Shown one piece after another: positions 1 through 8,730 of a stretch of DNA of 13,974 nt. Each line of letters opens with the position of its first letter. The stretch's first letter is position 1. The stretch comes from Glomus cerebriforme (lineage: Eukaryota; Glomeromycota; Glomeromycetes; Glomerales; Glomeraceae). A model generated the notes under the pieces. It worked only from the letters and a program-made list of their open reading frames with translations. It searched no databases and was not told where the DNA came from. The DNA lies in NCBI GenBank assembly GCA_003550305.1, contig QKYT01000058.1, forward strand, positions 66,574-80,547, read 5' to 3'. Made by a program: the position numbers and the translations under genes.

Positions 1-37
1 GCTGCTGTTATTCCACAATTCATAAGAAATTTTTGTC

Positions 38-188
38 ATGGGTAAATTTTTTTTTTTAAAAAAAAAAAATTTGACATTCAGAGGCGCAGACAATTGATCG
101 TCAGTTTACGATAAATTTATATGACGATCAAGATTACTGGTCACGTTGGGTCCTTCGGTTCAATAAATCATTAAAATTTATACAATGA
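38..188 (+). other. Short spliced reading frame at the left edge, possibly the end of a gene or relic
   Basis: ATG at 38, one further base, a possible 40-nt GT-AG intron (42-81) and then an open frame to TGA at 186-188, including NLYDDQDYWSRWVLRFN. Upstream, a different frame reads AAVIPQFIRNFCHG up to the same GT. The two halves do not join in phase, so it is either a relic running in from outside the window or chance. No family is recognised with confidence. Confidence 0.15.
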
Positions 189-522
189 ATTTATATGCAA
201 TACCTAACAGAAAGATTGAAAATTTAAAAAAGTCGCCTTAGATGTTAATTGGTGTAATTAAAAGAGTTCAAAATAAAAAAAAAAGAGGGTATTTCAGTCA
301 TTCTGATAATTAATTTTTAAGTCTGGAGCGCATATTTTTTTATTTTTATTTTTATTTTTCAATAATAGTAGTATAAATAGTAATCGCATGCGTTTTGCTG
401 TGTCACATGTATTGTTTATTTATTATCAATCAATCAAATTTAAGACGCGTGACCAGACAAACAGAAATCGTCACGTAATCATAGACTATACCATAAAAAA
501 ATTAATCTGAGTGAATATGTGA
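189..522. other. Intergenic, AT-rich
   Basis: No gene seen. It contains a (TTTTTA)-type run at 340-358, the TATA-like site at 372, and scattered GTCAC/GTGAC motifs at 402-475. Confidence 0.5.
372..379 (+). promoter_or_regulatory. TATA-box-like sequence upstream of decayed copy A
   Basis: TATAAATA lies about 285 bp before the ATG at 657, in a region that also has GTCAC motifs at about 402, 449 and 470. It may be what remains of the promoter of copy A, but chance is likely in DNA this AT-rich. Confidence 0.2.
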
Positions 523-835
523 TTTTTGCAAGAATGAAATTTTAAAAATTTCAATTTTGAAAAAAGACATTTCCGTATACTATTTTTTCAATATTATACA
601 ACACTTAATTATTACACGCATTTCACAAAATAATCTGTGATTGCGAGTTTTTCACGATGAACGATAATGATAATATTTTTTCCTGCGCACTTGAGTATTT
701 CCCTTGATCTCTGATGACATTTCAAATAATAATGTTACTAATTCTCCTGACCATAATTATCAGATTAATAACGCTTCAACTGATAATGACGCCATTTCTC
801 CCGATCAGCAATATGCTTTAAACGATATATAAACT
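523..835 (+). repeat. Diverged direct repeat, left copy (partner at 4436-4745)
   Basis: Both copies begin with TTTTTGCAAGAATGAA. They share TTCCGTATAC, an ATTATACAA...AATTATTA stretch, GAGTTTTTCACGATGAACGAT or its near form, GCGCACTTGAGTATTTCCCT, and a long stretch around TGACATTTCAAATAATAATG. Small indels separate them, about 3.9 kb apart in the same orientation. Confidence 0.8.
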
Positions 836-945
836 ATCAGCAATCCATGCACAATTCTACAGGTCTGGATTCAAAAATTGTCATTATACCAATAATTAAT
901 TCGGATATGCAACATTCTTACTTAACAAATAACTCGATAAACTGT
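657..945 (+). pseudogene. Decayed Asn-rich family copy A
   Basis: An ATG at 657 gives MNDNDN and matches the internal VMNDNDN of copy D, but TGA follows at 705. In shifted frames, family sequence continues: ISNNNVTNSPDHNYQ...NNASTDNDAISPDQQY to a TAA near 830, then KIVIIPIINSDMQHSYLTNNS, which aligns with NIIILPSTNSDIQ...STNNS of copy D. Stops and frame changes make it a pseudogene. The promoter-side sequence (from about 523) is shared with copy C, so the two plus-strand copies derive from a common duplicated segment. Confidence 0.65.
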
Positions 946-1853
946 ATATGCTGTATATCAGATGTCCAATAATTTTCCTTATTTTATTTTATTTTATTTT
1001 TATTTTCATTATTTTGTTTATTTACTTTACATTTTTTATCAATGCTGCTTTATAGACATTTCTTAAATTAAAATATTATTAATAAACCTTATTTTTAAAC
1101 AAAAAATTACTGGCCTGTGATTATAATGCTACAGTTCAATCATATATGTACATCTGTGACTTTTCCTGCAACAATACAAATTAATATATAGAAAAAAATA
1201 TTTATACAGTATACTGAGTAGATCAATAGAAATTAATGTACTATGTTTGTGCTGGAATGTAAGTATAGAAATTGGTAAAACAAGTGTATTAGTTTTTTTT
1301 TACAACTATATTTAACAATAATGTTAGAAATAGAAACAATAGATACAATGATTATACAGTTAGATAGATTTTTGTATTTCTAATGTAGTAACAATAACTT
1401 GAAAATATTATAAAAATAAATAATATTTTGGAATAAAAATAATATACTGTATCTCGAAAAAAAGAATTTATCGAGTTTGCGAGTTGTTTATAGATTCAAA
1501 TAAATATATAAATTAGTTAATGACATAATAATATTATTTGACTAGAATTAATAGTAATGTTAAAAGTCTTCAATTAGTTTATGATATAAAAATACAATTT
1601 TATTGATGTTATCAAACAATGTTTATTGGACACCGGGGACGGTCATAAAAGTTAAAGAGTCAAAAATAAACATATAAAATAAATAAAACTACTACAACAT
1701 ATTGAAAAATCCTAAAATCTTAAAATCCTATAAAATTACACATAATGATACTATCAAAATTATGAAAAACAATAAAAGAAAAAAAAATTAAAGAAAAAAT
1801 AAGATAAAAATAAGAAAATATAATTATTATCAAACACGAAATTATTATTACTA
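946..1853. other. Intergenic spacer, very AT-rich
   Basis: No coding pattern on either strand. A short GC-rich patch at about 1628-1645 (GGACACCGGGGACGGTC) stands out but has no visible partner or structure. The rest is A/T homopolymer-rich. Confidence 0.5.
978..1005. repeat. Simple (TTTTA)n microsatellite
   Basis: Pentanucleotide run of about five near-perfect units in the spacer after copy A. Confidence 0.75.
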
Positions 1854-1889
1854 TTATTGTTGAAATTGAATTTGTGAGTTATCTGAAGA
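1854..1889 (-). pseudogene. Out-of-frame C-terminal tail of Asn-rich family copy B
   Basis: This stretch reads SSDNSQIQFQQ then TAA, matching the tail SSTNNSQTRFQQ of the copy at 6243-6806, but it is displaced in frame from the main frame of copy B. It marks the site of an internal deletion with frameshift. Confidence 0.6.
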
Positions 1890-2382
1890 ACGATGAAATA
1901 TTCTGCGGAGAATTAATAGTAATATTAAGTGAATTAAACGAAGGAATGTTATTAGATGGCGGTGGATGTTGATCATTATTTTGAGAAATAGTGATGTTAT
2001 TATTGTATGAAACGTTGTTGGGCATAGCATAATTATTGTACGAAGCATCATTGGATATGAGTTGCTGATAAGGATTGTATGAAGAAACATCATTAGAAAT
2101 GGTAACGTTATCGTATGAAGTGTCATTAGACATGGGCTGCTGATAATAATTGTCAGGAATGTTAGTATCGTTGGCCTGATCAGAAATATTAGCGTTATTG
2201 TTATATATGATTGGCGTATACATATCGTTCATTACGTCATTATTCTGCGAAGATTGTCCCGCTTGGATAGCACTTGTTTGTGAAAAATTATCGGAATTAT
2301 TAAATTCATTAATTACTTCAGTAAAATTTGATTCATAAATATTATTACTGAAATTAGTTTGCAAGTAATTATTACTAGTCAT
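1879..2382 (-). CDS. Asn/Ser/Gln-rich hypothetical protein, family copy B (truncated C-terminus)
   Basis: 167 codons starting at an ATG (MTSNNYLQ). I do not recognise a named domain. The protein is low complexity, dominated by N, S, Q, Y and D, with no membrane segment or signal peptide. It shares landmarks with the 6243-6806 frame: SNNI..NFTE near residue 15, QTSAIQA near 35, VMNDMYTP near 50 and SLNITINSPQ near 151-160. Residues 79-127 contain about two units of a repeat of the form YQQ-x-x-SND-x-SY-N/D-N. The frame ends at ISSFFR, but the family tail SSDNSQIQFQQ remains readable in another frame at 1889-1854, so the copy has lost about 25 codons and shifted frame. It could be expressed with a new end or be a pseudogene. 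Confidence 0.55.
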   Translation of the reverse strand: MTSNNYLQTNFSNNIYESNFTEVINEFNNSDNFSQTSAIQAGQSSQNNDVMNDMYTPIIYNNNANISDQANDTNIPDNYYQQPMSNDTSYDNVTISNDVSSYNPYQQLISNDASYNNYAMPNNVSYNNNITISQNNDQHPPPSNNIPSFNSLNITINSPQNISSFFR

Positions 2383-3612
2383 GGTTTATTTTTAGTGATA
2401 AATTTTTTCTTTTGGTGTAGAAAATTTTTAAGTAAATATCTAACTGAGGAGATACAAGATTATATTATAGGGAACGGTTGTTTTATTAATTTTGAAATGT
2501 ATGTTCGATTGGGTAATTTGATGTTGTTTGATAAATATATCTCAAAAATTTGGATAGGTTAGAATTTCGCCTTTTTATAACAGAAAGTAAACCAATGTAA
2601 TGTCCGACACTCCGACTGCGTAACGCTCACATTTTTGTAGATCATATAAACGTTTATAGATCATTACATTTACAGTAATTGAAACAATGATATGAATAAA
2701 CAAATACCCCCCAGTATCTCCAACAAATTTCACTTTCACGTGATCATAGTAAAATATTTGTCACGCCGAGTCACGCCCTCCACTTTTCATTTTCATTAAG
2801 ACAATTTTTTTCGGTATGTGAAATCATAATTGTCACGCATTATTTGTCACACAATTAATTCCTAACGTCACATTTAATGGCGTAATGTCGGCCTAGATAA
2901 AAATTCATTAAAGTTAGATCTTTTTCATCTTTTTTTTTCTGTATTTAAACATAGCAAATATTTTTTTTATGAAATTTAAAACCAGATCATTTCTCGAAAT
3001 AGAAATTAAAAAAGTAATGAAAAAATTTTTCTGTCAGCATCTTTTAAAAAAAGCTCAAATATAAATTTTTAGCAAAAAAGTGAAGCTTTTAATATCATTT
3101 ATTATTTATCTATGATTTTTTTTTTAAAAAATTAACCAGTATTTTTCCTTTCAATAGGATTTAATGATTGGACATCCTTTAATTTTAAATTAATAGTATC
3201 GAGAAAAAATTGGTACGAATTTTCTTGATTTGATAAAATTGTTAAGAATTTAAAGTATGGTAAAATTCTGAAACTATGTACTAAGCAAATTTTTTAATTC
3301 CGATTCTTTTGGTGCACACTTTAAATTAAAAATAATTTTATGTATTGTTCACTCAATATTAAGCTGATTAACTTTTCATCATCATTTAAAAATTTTAAAA
3401 AAGTTAAAAACTGGTTAAAAGAAGAGATACAATATTAGAAAAATCAAGACAGTTAATTAATTTTTTGATGTCAATTAATTAAGCTTTTGTACACAGTGAT
3501 TTATTCGAAAAATAATTTAAAGTTTGTACAGCATGTACAATTTATTTCTTAATTAGTTTTTACGTATTATGAATTATTTGTTATAAAATACATCATAAAT
3601 ATATTGTTTTTT
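2383..3612. other. Intergenic spacer between copies B and E
   Basis: Apart from the GTCAC cluster, I see only AT-rich sequence. An open stretch at 2359-2562 (plus) overlaps the start region of copy B in antisense and matches nothing. Confidence 0.5.
2736..2872. promoter_or_regulatory. Cluster of GTCAC(G) motifs upstream of Asn-rich copy B
   Basis: TCACGTGA (2736-2743, palindromic, with an E-box CACGTG core) is followed by GTCACGCC twice near 2760-2777, TTGTCACGC near 2830, TTGTCACAC near 2844 and ACGTCAC near 2865. The cluster lies about 355-490 bp upstream of the ATG at 2382 (minus strand). CG-containing pentamers are rare in this DNA, so the clustering may be functional. The factor is unknown. 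Confidence 0.3.
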
Positions 3613-3657
3613 CCTTCTTCCTCTACAAATAATTTGCAAACTCGATTTCAACAATAA
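3613..3657 (+). pseudogene. Isolated C-terminal tail of the Asn-rich family (copy E)
   Basis: Plus-strand codons read PSSSTNNLQTRFQQ then TAA, nearly identical to the end of copy D (PPSSTNNSQTRFQQ). No further family sequence is obvious upstream, so this is a short relic of a fifth copy. Confidence 0.65.
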
Positions 3658-4435
3658 ATTCTTAAGTGAATGCGGACAGACGGACATTTTTGTGTCACCG
3701 AACCTGGTCTTTAACCGGACTAATTAGATCTTTTTTATCCAAGTATTTAATGTAATTCTTATAAAATTCAAAATTCTACAAACCTGCTTAGAAATAAAAA
3801 TAGACTATAACTCATATAAAATCTCTTTTTTCACATACTGTAGATAAGTTTATTAATTTCTAACAAAATCGCTTAAAATTTTAATTAAAATTTAAAAATA
3901 CTATGGGATTAGATTTTTATTATTCAAATATCAATGTTACAAGCTTAAAATTTTAATCAAAATCTTTAAATATTGCCAATTAGCTAAATTTTAGCAATAT
4001 TTCTTAATAAATTTGCCCACTTTTTTTTTGTCTCATAAAATTATCAGCTAGAAGTCTTAGAATTTCTATATATATACTTTTGGATATATACTAATATATT
4101 CGATAAAAAAAGTTAATTAAAAAAATGTAGAAAGATTGAAAAATAGGAAAATTTGAAAAAATAGGAAATTTATGTGATTTTTGCTATTTTTGAAGTTAAT
4201 ACGGCAATTAATTATTAAATTATATAATGATAATTAGGGTAATTTGGTAATGGTATGAGCTTTAAAATATTTTTTTAATCTTATACTTTACGGAAACTAC
4301 TAATTTAGCCCATTAATATGTGACTACATTGTGACTGTATTATAATGTTCTAGTTAGTTTTCATTCTAGTTTCTACTTTGTTAATTGTCAATTTAAAACT
4401 AAAAAGGATGTCTTTGTGAATGATTTTATATTTAG
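3658..4435. other. Intergenic spacer between copies E and C
   Basis: No gene seen. A less AT-rich patch at 3669-3722 contains GGACAGACGGACA and AACCGGACT, without inverted partners. The rest is A/T-rich. Confidence 0.5.
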
Positions 4436-4745
4436 ACAAAATTTTTGCAAGAATGAATTTAAAATTTTCAAAAAAAAACGTAAATTTTCATTTTCCGTAT
4501 ACCATTTTTTATGTATTATACAAGTAATACAACACAATTATTATTACACATTTTACGTAGATTGTCCAAAAAATAATCTTAATGATTACGAGTTTTCACG
4601 ATGAACGATATTTTTCCAGCGCACTTGAGTATTTCCCTTGGTCATAACTATCTCTGATGACATTTCAAATAATAATGTTACTAATTTTCCTAACCATAAT
4701 TATCAGATTTAAAATAACGCATCAAATGATAGTAACGCTATTTCT
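4436..4745 (+). repeat. Diverged direct repeat, right copy (partner at 523-835)
   Basis: Right-hand partner of the repeat at 523-835, containing the start of decayed copy C. An open stretch at 4416-4604 crosses its upstream part but matches nothing and is not called as a gene. Confidence 0.8.
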
Positions 4746-4835
4746 CCAGACAATAATTAATCTGATATTTTAAACAACTCAGCAATCTACATCACTAAGT
4801 TTCCAATAACCATCAATGGATGGAATGTCCACTGA
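4601..4835 (+). pseudogene. Decayed Asn-rich family copy C
   Basis: An ATG at 4601 reads MNDIFPAHLSISLGHNYL and then stops. It aligns with MNDNDN.YPTHAHTSISLDHNHH inside copy D. Further on, ISNNNVTNFPNHNYQI, NASNDSNAISPDNN and FPITIN are readable with intervening stops. It is the nearest relative of copy A (657-945), with which it also shares about 130-165 bp of upstream DNA. No intact product is possible. Confidence 0.65.
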
Positions 4836-4845
4836 ATATCCATTG
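4814..4845. repeat. Small inverted repeat
   Basis: CAATGGAT (4814-4821) and ATCCATTG (4838-4845) could form an 8-bp stem with a 16-nt loop, at the decayed end of copy C. No known role. Confidence 0.4.
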
Positions 4846-5068
4846 TCAGACCTCCGCAGGTTGGACATGTAATACTGACGGAAAATTTTATTTGATTAAT
4901 AAATAAATAAAAAAATTCCTTTTTTTTTTTGTTTATATAAGGAATCAAAACCGATATCTCTTTAATAATATATCTACAACTAGACTATTTGTTTTTTTCT
5001 GAATTATTTAGTAAATAATTTTATTTAACCAATAAAAAAACAAAATATATATAATTTTTTTAAAAAAG

Positions 5069-5945
5069 ATTTACAAAATACCTGTTATAAAACGACATCG
5101 TCCAATTACTGTTTATAAGCATGACAAACATACCGTCCAATGAATGTGCTAGTTACGTTCCTCCTGTTGATATATTACAAAAATTAATTGAATTTTTACA
5201 AGAAGATTTTAAAATCGATTTTGATGTTTTAACTGATTATATTATTGCTGCTATATTTGCTGCTATAGTACAACTTTAATTTTTCTTACAATTCTTTACA
5301 TCGTAAGTAAAAAATTTTATTATTTATAAAAAAAAATGGTAGTTTATTTAAATTTTTTTTTCTTTAGAATATGCAAATCATCCAAATTTCAAAAAGAAAT
5401 ATTAGAAGAACAAGAACAATTATTAAAAATAAAAGGGAGAATATTATACCTCTGAATAAATTGATGGTTTGGTTAAATTGGGTAGTTTCTTTAAAGAAAC
5501 TTTAAGATTGACTACAAGTATAGTTTATTTTGAGCATATGACACTTAATTCTCATTTTACTTTCTCTAATGGTTATCAAGTTCCAAAAGGTAAAAATATT
5601 TTTATATATATTTTTTTTATCAATTTTTTAAAAAAACAAATAAATATATAAAAATTTACAATTTTTTTTTTTTAGATCGATTCGTTTATATTCGATTACA
5701 AGAAGTTCATTGTAGTGAAGAATTACATGGTGAAAATCCAAATGAATTCAACCCTTTCCGTCATATAGTACATCCTGCACCACGTGTTGAAAAGAATTTT
5801 CTGCTAGTGAAATTAAAACTGCTTTACATTATTTATATTTAAAATATAATATTAAAAAATCTTGATGATAAAAAAGTTTATCCTCAAATTAAAGGTCTTT
5901 TAGATTTTCTAGTGGTGATGGTTTAGTATTTGAAAAAAAGAAAAA
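5069..5945 (+). pseudogene. Cytochrome P450 pseudogene (C-terminal half, heme-binding loop deleted)
   Basis: P450s are heme monooxygenases. Readable pieces, in order, are: IPVIKRHRPITVY; VPPVDILQKLIEFLQEDF...DYIIAAIFAAI (approach to and start of helix I); intron 5303-5367 (GTAAGT to TTTAG); YANHP and QKEILEEQEQLLK; then GLVKLGSFFKETLRLTTSI with the helix-K ExxR residues (E-T-L-R, near 5497); intron 5590-5675; and RFVYIRLQEVH...NPNEFNPFRHIVHPAPRVEKNF. At about 5802 the sequence jumps directly to FSASEIKTALHYL, so the loop carrying the cysteine heme ligand is gone. Several one-base frameshifts and stops interrupt the frame, and the N-terminal half is absent. The end is near GDGLVFEKKK at 5920-5945. 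The layout resembles fungal ent-kaurene-oxidase-like P450s, but the clan is uncertain. Confidence 0.85.
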
Positions 5946-6242
5946 ATTTGTTTTATTATCTCATTTATATTTATTAAATTGTTTTTTTTTAAAAAAAAAA
6001 TAAATAACCGCTTATTTTAATTTTCATCTATTCATGGTAAGATAATATTTTTATTTAATAATGTTATAAACAATATACAGTGGTTATACGGTTAAGCTAT
6101 CTGATAATAGATTTTATTATAATATCACCACAGCACCAGTAAATTTAAAAAAAAATAAATAAAATAAATAAAAAATGAAAGTAATAAAAGAATAAACAAT
6201 ATACTACGAAAAAAAAAGTTACTAGATGAATCATTTAAAAAT
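5946..6242. other. Spacer between the P450 relic and copy D
   Basis: A/T-rich, with T8A10 and (AAATA)n-like runs. It would hold the 3' untranslated region and polyadenylation site of copy D (minus strand), but no clear signal was chosen. Confidence 0.4.
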
Positions 6243-6806
6243 TTATTGTTGAAATCGAGTTTGCGAGTTATTTGTGGAGGAAGGAGGATTCAAATAATGC
6301 TGAAGCTGATTTTGAATATCTGAATTAGTTGATGGTAAAATAATAATATTTGTCTGAGGAGAATTAATAGTAATGCCAAGTGAATTAAGTAAAGGAAAGA
6401 TAGTAGAATGAGGTGGATTTTGATCAATATATTGCGGATAGAATTGCGATGGTGAAGAATTGTTAGACGCAGATTGCTGATAATTATGAGTAATAGTGTC
6501 ATTATTGCTTGAAGCGCCATTAGAAATGGATTGTTGATAGTATTGGGAGTCGTTATTATTTGAAGCGTCATGCTGTTGATGATGATTATGATCAAGAGAA
6601 ATGCTCGTATGCGCGTGCGTGGGATAAGNATTGTCATTATCGTTCATCACGGAAAAGCCATTTATATTGTAGNTGCAAGAAGAATCATTANTATTAATGT
6701 TTGATGACGAGTGTGTTGCTTGGATAACAGTCGTTTGTGGTAAATCAGTAAAATTATATTCGATGTCATTACTAAGATTATTTTGTGAAGGGTTATTATT
6801 ATCCAT
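6243..6806 (-). CDS. Asn/Ser/Gln-rich hypothetical protein, family copy D (longest copy)
   Basis: 187 codons from ATG (MDNNNPSQNN) to TAA. No catalytic or binding domain is recognised. It is rich in N, S, Q and H, with a His-rich patch (DHNHHQQHD) near residue 71. Two units begin YYQQSISN and NYQQSASN, and a more ordered segment follows: LLNSLGITINSPQTNIIILP (about 142-161), then the family tail NNSQTRFQQ. It is the most complete of at least five copies in the window and serves as the reference for the others. Three codons contain ambiguous bases (6629, 6673 and 6691), so residues 39, 45 and 60 are unknown and a hidden stop cannot be excluded. Prion-like or intrinsically disordered behaviour is possible from composition only. 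Confidence 0.6.
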   Translation of the reverse strand: MDNNNPSQNNLSNDIEYNFTDLPQTTVIQATHSSSNINXNDSSCXYNINGFSVMNDNDNXYPTHAHTSISLDHNHHQQHDASNNNDSQYYQQSISNGASSNNDTITHNYQQSASNNSSPSQFYPQYIDQNPPHSTIFPLLNSLGITINSPQTNIIILPSTNSDIQNQLQHYLNPPSSTNNSQTRFQQ

Positions 6807-7071
6807 AGTTTTATTTGTAATGTGTTAGAGATTTGTAATTTTAATAAATGATGAATATTTTTCGGTGTAGGAATTTTCAAGTTTTTATAAGAAAAATATT
6901 GAATCTGGAATGTTACACAACTTCTTTAGTTTCAGCTAATTTTAATAATAAATATTAGGGTTACACGTAATACACGTAAACAAGAAAAGTTGCACTAAAG
7001 TTGTTTAAAATTGTTACTGCAATCAGTAAATCTTGCTAAATTTTGTCAATTTCTGATTATTAATTTTGTAC
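6807..7071. other. Upstream region of copy D
   Basis: No gene seen. ACACGTAA occurs twice near 6963-6979, about 160 bp upstream of the ATG of copy D, echoing the CACGTAA near 472. Around 6865-6885 the sequence resembles the region upstream of copy B (GGTGTAG-AATTTTCAAG and its near form). Confidence 0.35.
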
Positions 7072-7075
7072 AAAT

Positions 7076-7210
7076 GGGGACCAGTCCAGCAAAACAAGGG
7101 GGGGCTCAGTACCGAAAAAAAATTTTTAAGTTTATATGAAAATTATACACTAATTTTTCTGAAAATTATAATTACAATAAAATCTTTTAAAAAAAAATGG
7201 ACTGGTCCCC
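7076..7210. mobile_element. MITE-like element with 13-14 bp terminal inverted repeats
   Basis: GGGGACCAGTCCA at 7076-7088 is perfectly inverted at 7198-7210. The element is 135 bp, has no coding capacity, and is flanked by AAAT on each side (7072-7075 and 7211-7214), which can be read as a 4-bp target duplication. One more T/A base pair also matches, so the exact ends could be one base longer. A GC-rich stretch (GGGGGGGCTCAG) just inside the left end is not mirrored on the right. The superfamily is not identified. Open frames crossing it (7066-7341, 7197-7385) are chance. Confidence 0.6.
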
Positions 7211-7214
7211 AAAT

Positions 7215-8062
7215 AAAAAATTTTGCTTTGCTCGTTCCACAGAAAAAACAAATGAGATTACTTTTTTCTATTTTTCTTTTAGTACTTATGGTAATTTTTA
7301 TTCCGATTTTTATTTTTTATATATTTTTCATTTCTCTTTAATTTTTTTTCTTGCAAATAGATTTATTTTGTATTTCTGTACATAAAATATGTTTGTTCTT
7401 AAAACATATAATTAAAGAATTTTATTTTTCTTTTTTATCGTTATTATTAAAAAAAAGTTATGTACAAAAATTACGCAATTTACGTGAATGATTATTGCCT
7501 ACATTACAAATCTAATCTCAACTGTTAACGGATATATATAAAAACAAAGTTATAGAACACAGTTAAAACCTGAATCATTATCTAGAATCGAAATTTTCAA
7601 AATTTTCATCAAAAAAAAAATTATGCGCCTTAAATTACATCATCATTTTTTACTGTTAAACTTTTGATAAGGATGATTTTATCCTATGAGAGAATATTAA
7701 TATTTTTAACAACCCACACGTTCGAATTTTTTTAAAGAAATTTCTTTCTTCTCTTTTCTACAGAAATTTGAAAACTTTTTAACGACCCTCAATTTCAATA
7801 ACATTTTTAGAAATATAATGCCTCGTAATAAAATTAATTCATAAAATAACAAATGTTATAAAAAAACAAAAAAAAAAAAAAAAGATTCAAAAGTAAAGAC
7901 AAAAAGAAAAATCAAAAATAAAATCATGTTAGTCTTTTTTTCTTATATATTTAATTTCCATCCAATTGACATTAAAAGTGCAACAAAACGCGCTTTTTTT
8001 TTTAATTGCCAAAATTTTTGTTTTAAAAAAAAATGGCGCGTCACTTTATTAAATTCAATTGG
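7215..8062. other. Intergenic spacer, AT-rich, with A homopolymer
   Basis: No gene or relic recognised. An uninterrupted A16 run sits at 7868-7883. No tRNA-like element was found. Confidence 0.5.
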
Positions 8063-8730
8063 TTACTGTGGTTCAATACCTTGATGGTGACGACCGTCAC
8101 GATCTTGGAATTTCACCATTACATGATCAAGCAAATACTTAATGTCTTCTGGCTAATTTTAACTACTATTTCACTTAAATTTGAAATAGAATTTGCTGTA
8201 AACGATTTAACTCATTGTATATATGTCATCCGTTGAATGCTAAGGCGGAAAAAGAAATCGTAAACCTTCCTCTTTTTTCCGGAGCGTATTTTTTTTAGCT
8301 ACTTTTGGGAGCTGATCCCTAATCTCAGCATAAACCATCTTCTGGGCCTCGTGATCCTCATTCGTTTTCTATGGTGGGCAAGACCTTCTCTGCTCTTCTC
8401 CGAAGTTGTAATAAGAAAACATATAAACTGCAATCACATGCGATGAACTGATAACGTTTACTGCAGAGAAGTATAGAGATGACGTACTTACTGCACATGA
8501 TATATATCGGGATGATTATTGGGTCCCTAACAAAGTGTGTATTGGATGGGATTATTTAACAACAAACTTTATCAAGCCCGGTTGGCTCGTAAAATCTTGA
8601 TAGCCATTTCACTAAGGTCTAATGACTCCTGGCCTAGCAGAAACTTGATAAGCTTGGCCGTGTCATATTTTTTAATTTCGTCCACTAACATGAGTGACTC
8701 ATTTTTAGTAGTAGTGGAGGTGTAAGCACT
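8063..8730 (-). pseudogene. Decayed SAM-like-domain family protein (Rhizophagus-type lineage-specific family)
   Basis: From 8730, minus strand, the frame reads SAYTSTTTKNESL, then LVDEIKKYDTAKLIKFLLGQ and LDLSEMAIKILRANRA before TGA at 8574. This matches my memory of the start of the SAM-like domain (VDEI..YDTA.LI.FLR....L.L.......LR) in a large AM-fungal family. About 180 bp later another piece begins: NEDHEAQKMVYAEIRDQLPK, then NTLRKK. After a small deletion, VYDFF and IQRMTYIQ follow; a TGA interrupts, then SFTANSISNLSE and, in another frame, YLLDHVMVKFQDRDGRHHQG to a TAA at 8065-8063. Multiple stops and frame changes make it a pseudogene. The function of the family is unknown to me; SAM-like domains usually mediate protein interaction. 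Confidence 0.65.

Noticed and set aside
96..129. Inverted repeat GATCGTCA / TGACGATC
   Set aside because: Only an 8-bp stem with an 18-nt loop, no flanking signals; could be chance, and no regulatory role is supported.
37..188. Sugar-nucleotide epimerase-like reading of the left edge (VIPQFIRNF then YDDQ)
   Set aside because: The two pieces do not join in phase and the resemblance is too short to name a family.
6290..6637. Second minus-strand open frame inside Asn-rich copy D, Leu/Ile-rich
   Set aside because: Out-of-frame reading of Asn/AT-rich codons, which produces Ile/Leu/Thr runs; conserved landmarks are in the other frame.
7066..7385. Plus-strand open frames rich in Phe and Ile that look like membrane proteins
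   Set aside because: They cross the MITE-like element and T-rich tracts; hydrophobic composition follows from AT content. No upstream signals or homology recognised.
8087..8100. Near-palindrome GTGACGACCGTCAC
   Set aside because: Lies within former coding sequence of the SAM-like relic and is short.
8033..8236. Plus-strand 67-codon frame, apparently membrane-like
   Set aside because: Antisense of the SAM-like relic, which has the recognisable motifs on the minus strand.
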